This document shows, one piece after another, positions 1 through 3,741 of a stretch of DNA of 5,517 nt (its first letter is position 1; every line of letters begins with the position of its first letter). Both the position numbers and the translations under genes were made by a program. Source of the DNA: a bacterium (GTDB lineage Bacteria > Bacillota > Bacilli > Lactobacillales > Streptococcaceae); assembly GCA_905221105.1 (NCBI GenBank), contig CAJNBW010000017.1, forward strand, positions 1 through 5,517, given 5' to 3'. A model generated the notes under the pieces. It saw only the letters and a list, made by a program, of their open reading frames with translations. It was not told where the DNA came from and searched no databases.

Positions 1-77
1 AGGTTTAACTATTAATTTAGCTGATAGGCCTCACATTATAGCATGGGGAAAGTCGGGTTCTGGGAAAAGCAGCCTTA
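1..77. repeat. Terminal direct repeat, left copy (circular overlap)
   Basis: Bases 1-77 match 5441-5517 with no mismatch, and the reading frame entering at 5517 continues in phase when 5440 is joined to 1. This is the signature of a circular molecule reported with an overlap; 77 is a common assembler k-mer length. The unique circle is 5440 bp. A true 77-bp duplication is possible but would not explain the reconstituted gene. Confidence 0.95.
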
Positions 78-739
78 TTTTTAGTCTAATCTTACAGCTG
101 TTTTTAAGTGGTTCTGAAATGTATTTTATAGATCCTAAAAATGAATTTTCAGCATTTAAAGAGTTTTATCCAGCTAATCGAATAGCAGAGGATACAGAGC
201 CTATTTTGACGATTTTAAGGCATGTTTGCGAAGAGTTAAAAGAAAGACAAAGGATAGTAGCTAAAGCTGTAAGAGAGCGTCAAGAGATAGGTTTGAGAGG
301 ATATGATATCGGATTAAATCCTGTCGTCTTAATTGCTGATGAAATTGGTTCAGCTGTTGCAGGTATGGACAGTAAGCAGAAAAAAGAATTTTTAGCTTTA
401 CTTACTCAGATTGTTCAAAAAGGTCGCTCAGTATCTGTATTTTGCATTATTGCAACTCAAAGCCCTAAGACAGATACAACTTTATCAAGTGACATCAGAA
501 GCCAGTTTGCGACTAAAATTTTACTTGGGTCTGCAAGTGGAGAAACTCAAAGAATGGCATTTGATGGGGAGGTTGCAACAAAAGGCGGTGTGGACCGATT
601 TAAAGGATTTTATATCTCGGATGGTAAAACAGATGAGACACCACTTTCTTTTGCAGTTACTGACTTACATAAGTACAATTTGAATCGGTTAGAGTGCTTT
701 AAAAGAGCTTATGAAATTGGTTTAGAGTCAGATGAATAA
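1..739 (+). CDS. FtsK/TcpA-type coupling ATPase, C-terminal part (residues 208-453)
   Basis: This is the motor domain of the gene that starts at 4818; joined across the circle it is 453 residues. Seen here: Walker A GKSGSGKSS (residues 224-232, bases 47-73), a YFIDPKNEF strand typical of FtsK ATPases (249-257), Walker B VVLIADE (316-322), ATQSP (359-363) and an IRSQFATKILLG segment around Arg374 matching the family's conserved late motif. There is no C-terminal winged-helix gamma domain, so this is not a chromosome-segregating FtsK. Size and motif order fit conjugation coupling proteins of the Tn916 Orf21/ICEBs1 ConQ group, which pump the nicked strand to a secretion channel at the membrane. 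Translation continues from upstream, so the internal Met at 119 is not a start. The stop TAA (737-739) is followed by a small hairpin and a convergent gene. Confidence 0.93.
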   Translation, partial: GLTINLADRPHIIAWGKSGSGKSSLIFSLILQLFLSGSEMYFIDPKNEFSAFKEFYPANRIAEDTEPILTILRHVCEELKERQRIVAKAVRERQEIGLRGYDIGLNPVVLIADEIGSAVAGMDSKQKKEFLALLTQIVQKGRSVSVFCIIATQSPKTDTTLSSDIRSQFATKILLGSASGETQRMAFDGEVATKGGVDRFKGFYISDGKTDETPLSFAVTDLHKYNLNRLECFKRAYEIGLESDE

Positions 740-744
740 AATCG

Positions 745-760
745 CTATCCGATAGGATAG
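745..760 (+). other. Short hairpin after the ATPase gene
   Basis: CTATCC-GATA-GGATAG forms a perfect 6-bp stem with a GATA tetraloop five bases past the ATPase stop. On the + strand it is followed by A residues, not T, so it is not a canonical + strand terminator; it may protect the mRNA 3' end or slow polymerase at the convergent junction. Confidence 0.5.
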
Positions 761-796
761 AAAAAAGAAAAAAGCACCAAATTTTATTTGATGCTT
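760..796 (-). terminator. Intrinsic terminator of the lipoprotein gene
   Basis: Read on the - strand, AAGCATCAAAT-AAA-ATTTGGTGCTT forms an 11-bp stem (one G-U pair) followed by a T-rich tract (TTTTTTCTTTTTT, running from the stem base to about 761). It lies just after the lipoprotein stop at 804. On the + strand the same stem has a C-A mismatch and only a weak T stretch after it, so it works mainly for the - strand. Confidence 0.85.
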
Positions 797-803
797 AATT
801 TGT

Positions 804-1424
804 TTATTTGTCTTCTTTTATATTTTTACCATCTGCTTTATCAAAGTTTATTACATCTCCTTTAGAAACTTCGGTAATGAGGAAATAGTCAGAAGAGGCG
901 CTGTGAGAGGGTGAAAGATATCCGGCATAGTATTTATCACGAATTTGTCCACTAGCTAGAGATTCGTAAGTATTATATCCTAGTTCATTATTTTCGCGAA
1001 CAAATAATGTTATTTCTTCTTTTGTAGTGTTATTCCCTGATGAATCTGTTTTTACCTTGGCTGTAACTTTATCGATTTCAAAAGTTTCTTCGGATCTTTC
1101 TTCAGCTAATTTTCTAACTTCATTGATGTTTTTGCCTACAACTTCATCCATATGAAGCTCTACGGCTGCACCAACAGTTCCTCCACCTATTTTGTATCCT
1201 TTCAGTTTTCCGCCTTTTGTGATGTAGACGTGGTGTATCCTTTCATCTTTTCCAGGTAGACCATCATCATTAACATCTTGAAGATCATAGAAAACTCTCT
1301 CTTGATTGTCGTTCATTAACTGAGCGATACCTTTTCCTTTTGTATTCATAGATGATGAACAAGCTACTAAGCTAGTGCTAGCAAGTAGTACACCTAATAA
1401 TAACAATCCATTTCTTTTTTTCAT
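804..1424 (-). CDS. Plasmid-encoded lipoprotein with an EF-hand-like loop, unknown function
   Basis: This 206-residue protein has a clear lipoprotein signal: MKKRNG, a hydrophobic stretch (about 7-20) and lipobox LVAC with Cys22 as the lipidated residue. The mature part is hydrophilic and should sit on the outer face of the membrane. Residues 50-61 (DVNDDGLPGKDE) match a 12-residue calcium loop, with D1, N3, D5, G6 and E12 in place. The rest is not recognised. The start is supported by AGGAG (1431-1435) six bases upstream of ATG. It lies 87 bp after the RHH gene on the same strand but has its own extended -10 elements, so it may be transcribed both ways. A lipoprotein on a plasmid with a coupling ATPase could act in surface exclusion, mating contact or host fitness; that is inference from context only. 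Confidence 0.88.
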   Translation of the reverse strand: MKKRNGLLLLGVLLASTSLVACSSSMNTKGKGIAQLMNDNQERVFYDLQDVNDDGLPGKDERIHHVYITKGGKLKGYKIGGGTVGAAVELHMDEVVGKNINEVRKLAEERSEETFEIDKVTAKVKTDSSGNNTTKEEITLFVRENNELGYNTYESLASGQIRDKYYAGYLSPSHSASSDYFLITEVSKGDVINFDKADGKNIKEDK

Positions 1425-1442
1425 AAGAAACTCCTAAATATT

Positions 1443-1468
1443 ATTTATTTTATCAATTTATTTTATCA
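1443..1468 (-). promoter_or_regulatory. Tandem 13-bp repeat carrying two extended -10 boxes
   Basis: ATTTATTTTATCA occurs twice with no gap (1443-1455 and 1456-1468). On the - strand each copy reads TGATAAAATAAAT, which contains an extended -10 (TG-A-TAAAAT). The upstream copy sits at a suitable distance for transcription of the lipoprotein gene. A matching -35 is poor: CCAACA 17 bp upstream of the first copy gives 3 of 6 matches. The exact repeat may be a duplicated promoter core or paired sites for a regulator. Confidence 0.55.
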
Positions 1469-1511
1469 CATAAACATAGAATTGTTGGGAAAATAATGTT
1501 ATAAGTTTTTA

Positions 1512-1799
1512 TTATTTCCAAAACTTCCACCATTTTTTATTAGATGTTTCGATTAGCTTAGTATCACGATTATAGATGATTTGCTGAAGATTTGATATCT
1601 GCATATCTTTAGTTTTTAGCTGTTCTCTTAAAATATCGATGATATCGTTATTGATATCATTAATGATATCATCGTTTAAAACTCTTCTTTTGATAAACTC
1701 AGTCATAGATAAGTTTTCTTTATCTGCTTTTTCTGAGATAATATTTTTTTCCTCTGGTGTAACTCGCAACAAAAAACTTACTTGCTTGATTTTAGACAT
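1512..1799 (-). CDS. Ribbon-helix-helix DNA-binding protein with coiled coil and KWWKFWK tail
   Basis: This is a 95-residue basic protein. Residues 5-41 fit an Arc/CopG/MobC-type ribbon-helix-helix: a short strand (KQVSFLLRV), then TPEEKNIISEKADKENLSMTEFIKRRVL. Then comes an Asn/Asp/Ile repeat (42-56), a coiled-coil-like stretch (about 55-85) and a C-terminal NKKWWKFWK. Similar aromatic-basic tails end other small plasmid proteins of Gram-positive bacteria with a DNA-binding head and coiled coil (recalled, not checked). ATG at 1799 is preceded by AGAGGAG (1807-1813). Likely roles are a relaxosome accessory factor next to Rep, a partition or copy-control protein, or a repressor of this module; the family fold alone cannot decide. 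Confidence 0.85.
   Translation of the reverse strand: MSKIKQVSFLLRVTPEEKNIISEKADKENLSMTEFIKRRVLNDDIINDINNDIIDILREQLKTKDMQISNLQQIIYNRDTKLIETSNKKWWKFWK
1637..1676. repeat. 12-bp tandem repeat, each unit starting GATATC, inside the RHH gene
   Basis: GATATC recurs at 1641, 1653 and 1665, exactly 12 bp apart, so the units are 1641-1652, 1653-1664 and 1665-1676. The array contains a perfect 20-bp palindrome (1652-1671), and its ends CGATGATATC (1637-1646) and GATATCATCG (1665-1674) are exact inverted copies. It is in frame and encodes the degenerate four-residue repeat N/D-D-I-I/N. It may be simply a coding repeat or also a protein-binding site. Confidence 0.8.
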
Positions 1800-1831
1800 G
1801 ATATACTCCTCTATATCTTAATGCTATCTAG

Positions 1832-1860
1832 ATTATATCATTTTATAAAGGATAGGACAG
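1832..1860 (-). promoter_or_regulatory. Extended -10 promoter for the RHH gene
   Basis: On the - strand TGATATAAT (consensus -10 TATAAT at 1832-1837 with the TG extension) lies 32 bp upstream of the ATG. The -35 position 17 bp away reads CTGTCC, only 3 of 6 matches, so activity would rest on the extended -10. Confidence 0.6.
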
Positions 1861-1878
1861 GGTTTTATGCCGTGAAAG

Positions 1879-1993
1879 TTTCTTGATGACAAGCTAGACC
1901 AATTTATACTGAGGAGGTAGAGTCGGCAGGCTGAAAAGCTTGCTGACCTACACGACAGTATAAAAACGGTCTAGGTTTCTTGTCGTCAAGAAA
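1879..1993. other. Long multi-segment hairpin, candidate single-strand origin
   Basis: These 115 bases fold into one long imperfect stem. Helices, outside in: 1879-1893 with 1979-1993 (15 bp, one G-T), 1894-1900 with 1968-1974 (7 bp), 1903-1911 with 1956-1964 (9 bp), 1917-1920 with 1948-1951 (4 bp), 1922-1931 with 1938-1947 (10 bp, two G-T) and a TGAAAA loop. The unpaired bits are small, including GTTT at 1975-1978. It fills the only sizeable gap between the - strand genes. Rolling-circle plasmids need such a non-coding foldable region for lagging-strand priming, so a single-strand origin is the leading reading. I did not find a convincing ssoA CS-6 box in it. A structured RNA or transfer site remains possible. 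Confidence 0.5.
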
Positions 1994-2018
1994 ACCATGG
2001 AATAAATCTATAAAATGC

Positions 2019-2630
2019 TTACTCTTTTTCTTTTACTTGATAATAAGCTTTTCCGTTTTCTTGATTAAGATTTTGTTTAGCCTGAATATATCTTAGATCA
2101 TTGAGTGTTTCTATGTTATTTTCAAGTTCAGCATGATATACAATGTTTTTATCTTCTTCCCATCTTTTAATGTCCAATGGGGTAAAGAATTGTTCAAATA
2201 TAGCTTTTAACATTACGTTATTTTGTTCTTCAAGACTTATTCTTATATGTTTGTTGAAGAGTTCGTTTTGCTCTTGAAAAATTTCTTGATATTTTTTAAA
2301 TTCTTCTTCTGTAACAATATCAGTTTGAGTATTGTTCATCCATTCGTTGAATTGTTTTTGATGTTCTACTTCGTCAGAATTTAATTTTAATATCTGAGAT
2401 AAATAATTTTCGTTCAACTTATAAGCATTATCTAAAACTGAAATTGGAAATACCTTAGCAAATGTTTTTTTTACTTTGATTTTTTTAGCATTATCCCAAG
2501 TCTGTAAATCATCTTTTAGAGTGCGCTCAAATTTCTTTAAAATTTTTTTTTGAATTTTTTCTGTAGTGGGTAGATGTAGAATTGTATTTAGATAGTTTAT
2601 GTATTCTCTTAGTGTCATTTCGTTTTTCAT
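2019..2630 (-). CDS. Helical protein of 203 residues, unknown function
   Basis: I do not recognise this protein. It is highly charged and predicted mostly alpha-helical, with no signal peptide or membrane segment. The N-terminal third is Lys-rich (around KIQKKILKKFERTLKDD and NAKKIKVKKTF); the middle and C-terminus are Glu/Gln/Asn-rich (EEEFKKYQEIFQEQNE). This basic-to-acidic layout suits a cytoplasmic nucleic-acid-associated or regulatory protein, but that is only a hint. An upstream GTG at 2636 is in frame but overlaps the ribosome site; ATG at 2630 has GAGGTG (2636-2641) at good spacing and is preferred. It is transcribed from a strong promoter (2666-2694) divergent from the 69-residue gene. 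The long hairpin at 1879-1993 lies 25 bp after its stop. Confidence 0.8.
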   Translation of the reverse strand: MKNEMTLREYINYLNTILHLPTTEKIQKKILKKFERTLKDDLQTWDNAKKIKVKKTFAKVFPISVLDNAYKLNENYLSQILKLNSDEVEHQKQFNEWMNNTQTDIVTEEEFKKYQEIFQEQNELFNKHIRISLEEQNNVMLKAIFEQFFTPLDIKRWEEDKNIVYHAELENNIETLNDLRYIQAKQNLNQENGKAYYQVKEKE

Positions 2631-2665
2631 GGTCACACCTCATTTTTGTATTTTGATTTATATAA

Positions 2666-2694
2666 ATTGTATCACGTTAAAAGAATAAAGTCAA
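2666..2694 (-). promoter_or_regulatory. Promoter for the 203-residue gene
   Basis: On the - strand TTGACT (2689-2694), a 17-bp spacer ending TGA, and TACAAT (2666-2671) form a near-consensus housekeeping promoter. Transcription would start near 2659, leaving a leader of about 28 nt. Confidence 0.85.
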
Positions 2695-2720
2695 CAAATA
2701 AAGTAAAAATAACTGTTGAC
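2690..2720. promoter_or_regulatory. Inverted repeat joining the two divergent -35 boxes (candidate operator)
   Basis: GTCAACA (2690-2696) and TGTTGAC (2714-2720) are exact inverted copies 17 bp apart. Each covers most of the -35 box of one divergent promoter. Since both are near-consensus -35 boxes facing apart, symmetry partly follows from promoter consensus, yet a dimeric regulator bound here would control both sides at once. Confidence 0.4.
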
Positions 2721-2743
2721 ATTTTATTTTGTTGTGATATAAT
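2716..2743 (+). promoter_or_regulatory. Consensus promoter for the 69-residue gene
   Basis: TTGACA (2716-2721) and TATAAT (2738-2743) are both perfect hexamers, separated by 16 bp, with a TG extension before the -10. This is the strongest promoter seen in the window. It is 32 bp upstream of the ATG at 2775 and could read on into the rep operon. Confidence 0.92.
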
Positions 2744-2774
2744 AGACTCAAGAAAAGAAGAAGGAGGAGAGAGA

Positions 2775-2984
2775 ATGAAGAAATTTATTCTTGATTTGTT
2801 AGATAATGATGCAATTTCGGTTGTAGAATTAGAAAACTCAATCAGAGAAGTTCGTTATTCTGATGATAAAGAGATTTATTCAAATCTAACTGTTGAAGAT
2901 ATGAATTTAGCTGATGAAGTTTTAGATTATATATCTAATGCAAAAGATATTGATTTTATTAAACAAAGAATGAATGGTCATTGA
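2775..2984 (+). CDS. Small acidic protein of 69 residues, unknown function
   Basis: The true start is ATG 2775, directly after AAGGAGGAGAGAGA (2761-2774), a very strong ribosome site. The reading frame is open back to 2646, but that part lies over the promoter and is not coding. The product begins MKKFILDLLDNDAISVVELE and is acidic and probably helical, with no membrane segment. I do not recognise it. A perfect promoter and ribosome site driving a tiny acidic protein just upstream of the replication control region suggest a regulator of copy number or of the divergent gene, or an antitoxin-like partner, but no motif proves any of these. Confidence 0.78.
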   Translation: MKKFILDLLDNDAISVVELENSIREVRYSDDKEIYSNLTVEDMNLADEVLDYISNAKDIDFIKQRMNGH

Positions 2985-3002
2985 TTCTTTGTGGGTAAGA
3001 GC

Positions 3003-3031
3003 TTTACATACTTCTTAGAATGATGTAAAAT
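3003..3031 (+). promoter_or_regulatory. Candidate promoter of the rep operon
   Basis: TTTACA (3003-3008), a 17-bp spacer and TAAAAT (3026-3031) make a good promoter. Its start would fall near 3038, exactly at the base of a strong hairpin, which gives the mRNA a protected 5' end. TTTACAT (3003-3009) and ATGTAAA (3023-3029) are inverted copies overlapping both boxes, so the promoter may also be an operator. Confidence 0.55.
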
Positions 3032-3036
3032 AAAAA

Positions 3037-3067
3037 CATCTGCTGATCTTCGAACAATCAGCAGATG
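3037..3067. other. 11-bp hairpin at the 5' end of the rep leader; terminator-like on the - strand
   Basis: CATCTGCTGAT (3037-3047) pairs perfectly with ATCAGCAGATG (3057-3067) around the loop CTTCGAACA. On the + strand it would be the first structure of the rep mRNA. On the - strand it is followed by TTTTTATTTTA and would act as a second terminator behind the antisense RNA. Its loop holds TTCGAAC (3049-3055), repeated at 3120-3126. Confidence 0.75.
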
Positions 3068-3070
3068 AAT

Positions 3071-3108
3071 AAAAAAAGTCTTACTACGCCGCCAAGCACT
3101 CGTAAGAC
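3071..3108 (-). terminator. Intrinsic terminator of the antisense RNA
   Basis: On the - strand the stem GTCTTAC/GTAAGAC is followed at once by TTTTTTT (3077-3071). On the + strand the same hairpin is followed, seven bases later, by T6 (3116-3121), so it could also act as a weak attenuator of rep mRNA. Confidence 0.75.
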
Positions 3109-3127
3109 CCCAATATTTTTTCGAACT
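3071..3127 (-). ncRNA. Predicted antisense (counter-transcript) RNA controlling plasmid copy number
   Basis: A - strand promoter (3134-3162) places the start near A3127, and a hairpin followed by seven T residues ends it at about 3071, giving about 57 nt. The RNA has a single-stranded 5' tail containing GTTCGAA. Its hairpin has outer stem GTCTTAC/GTAAGAC (3078-3084 with 3102-3108), a small internal loop, inner stem GTGC/GCGT and a six-base loop TTGGCG (complement of 3090-3095). TTGG fits the YUNR U-turn found in fast-pairing antisense RNAs, and UUGGCG is the hexaloop I recall for IncB/IncI-alpha-type control RNAs. It is fully complementary to the leader made from 3003-3031 and lies upstream of rep, the usual place for copy control. 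The role is inferred; no transcript data were available. Confidence 0.75.
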
Positions 3128-3133
3128 AAGAAC

Positions 3134-3162
3134 AGTATATCACAATAGTACTAAGAGTGCAA
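3134..3162 (-). promoter_or_regulatory. Promoter of the antisense RNA
   Basis: On the - strand TTGCAC (3157-3162), a 17-bp spacer ending TGTGA and TATACT (3134-3139) give a strong promoter with an extended -10. No coding gene lies downstream on this strand before the terminator at 3071-3108. Confidence 0.8.
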
Positions 3163-3191
3163 TAGATGTAACTGTCATAAATATATTGGAG

Positions 3192-3249
3192 TGTCTTTTC
3201 TATAGTGTTTTGGTGTCGTAGTAGATAACAAAATATTATAGAAAGGACA
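3192..3249 (+). promoter_or_regulatory. Hairpin that buries the ribosome site of the 124-residue gene
   Basis: TGTCTTTTCTATA (3192-3204) pairs with TATAGAAAGGACA (3237-3249): 13 bp with one G-U, extendable outward by wobble pairs. The strand on the right holds GAAAGGA (3241-3247), the only ribosome site before ATG 3264. The 32-nt loop contains TTGGTGTCGTAGTA (3210-3223), which can pair with the leader hairpin at 3082-3095. This suggests translation is off unless the loop is engaged. Confidence 0.65.
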
Positions 3250-3263
3250 TTTTTTAATTTAAT

Positions 3264-3638
3264 ATGTCACAATTACAAAAACTCCAACAACTTGCAGAAA
3301 TGCAAAAGAACAAAAAAACTAGTAGTTTAACACTTTTTAAAGATTTAGTTTGTATCAATGTAGGAATTCCAGCGAAGCCTTATTTTTCTAAACTGAAGGA
3401 TGAATACGGAAATAAATTAAAGGATGATAAAGGAAATGATTTGCGTTCAGAACGAGCAACAGGAACACAAATTTCTCTTATTGAGTTTGGAACTGGAAAA
3501 AAAGTAACTGCGGTATTTACAAAGAATTTTGATTTAGAGTTATTGAAAGCTTACAAAATCAGTGGAGCAGGATATGATATCAAGAGCGGAAACATGTACT
3601 TTTTAGAAAAAGATTGTACGATTGCAAACTATGAATAA
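3264..3638 (+). CDS. 124-residue protein, first gene of the rep operon, unknown function
   Basis: I do not recognise this soluble protein. It begins with a Gln/Lys-rich helix (MSQLQKLQQLAEMQKNKK), followed by a compact, probably beta-rich domain with DEYGNKLKDDKGNDLRSERA in the middle and ISLIEFGTGKKVTAVFT as likely paired strands. There is no signal or membrane segment. Its place before the initiator and the coupling ATPase resembles the small DUF961-type genes ahead of orf21/orf20 in Tn916, but I see no clear sequence match. A single-strand-binding or replication-accessory role is plausible only from context. An in-frame TAA at 3255 fixes ATG 3264 as the first start. The ribosome site AAGGA (3243-3247) lies an unusual 16 bases away and inside a stable hairpin, so expression is probably weak or conditional. 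Confidence 0.85.
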   Translation: MSQLQKLQQLAEMQKNKKTSSLTLFKDLVCINVGIPAKPYFSKLKDEYGNKLKDDKGNDLRSERATGTQISLIEFGTGKKVTAVFTKNFDLELLKAYKISGAGYDIKSGNMYFLEKDCTIANYE

Positions 3639-3662
3639 GTACATAAATAAATAGGAATTAAG

Positions 3663-3706
3663 CCCCCGAAAGGGGGTAGATGTCCTGCACTAGTTAGGAC
3701 GTCTAC
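3663..3706 (+). other. Double hairpin upstream of rep: candidate double-strand origin / nick site
   Basis: Two hairpins share base 3676. The first is CCCCC-GAAA-GGGGG (3663-3676). The second pairs GTAGATGTCCT (3676-3686) with AGGACGTCTAC (3696-3706), 11 bp with one G-T, and exposes loop GCACTAGTT (3687-3695). Rep_trans enzymes nick in a hairpin loop; the pT181 site CTCT/AATA and, as I recall it, the ICEBs1 site CGCT/AACA share a CnCT/A pattern that CACT/AGTT here also fits, predicting a nick after T3691. It sits 25 bp before rep. No T-run follows, so it is not a terminator. Confidence 0.6.
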
Positions 3707-3741
3707 AAATACAAGAATTGGAGGTGTAGAATGTCTACAAA
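3701..3741 (+). repeat. GTCTACAAA direct repeats and an inverted repeat over the rep start
   Basis: GTCTACAAA occurs at 3701-3709 (right arm of the origin hairpin) and 3733-3741 (codons 1-4 of rep), 32 bp apart. TGTAGA (3725-3730) and TCTACA (3734-3739) are exact inverted copies flanking the rep ATG. These could be Rep binding sites that also let Rep limit its own synthesis. GGAGG (3720-3724) is the rep ribosome site. Confidence 0.5.

Noticed and set aside
119..739. A separate 206-residue ATPase gene starting at ATG 119
   Set aside because: Walker A lies upstream at 47-73 in the same frame, no ribosome site precedes 119, and the frame is continuous with the gene starting at 4818 once the circle is closed.
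741..750. TAGCGA on the - strand as an ssoA CS-6 box
   Set aside because: A six-base match outside any large hairpin and without an RS-B-like partner is not enough to call a single-strand origin.
1639..1821. 60-residue + strand frame opposite the RHH gene
   Set aside because: It is a shadow of the RHH gene and its promoter, with no ribosome site.
2646..2774. N-terminal extension of the 69-residue protein (112-residue version)
   Set aside because: This stretch contains two strong divergent promoters, and ATG 2775 has a near-perfect ribosome site; the extension is open by chance.
3082..3090. TACTACG in the leader (and TACTACGAC on the - strand at 3215-3223) as a pMV158-type nick site
   Set aside because: The motif belongs to Rep_2-family plasmids; the initiator here is Rep_trans. 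The two copies are better explained as the complementary arms of the long-range pairing.
3210..3239. TTGGTG-18-TATTAT as the main rep promoter
   Set aside because: Weak -35, long spacer and no TG extension; it overlaps the ribosome-site hairpin, and TTTACA-17-TAAAAT at 3003 is better. If it were the real promoter, the antisense RNA would not overlap rep mRNA, so it deserves a check by 5' end mapping.
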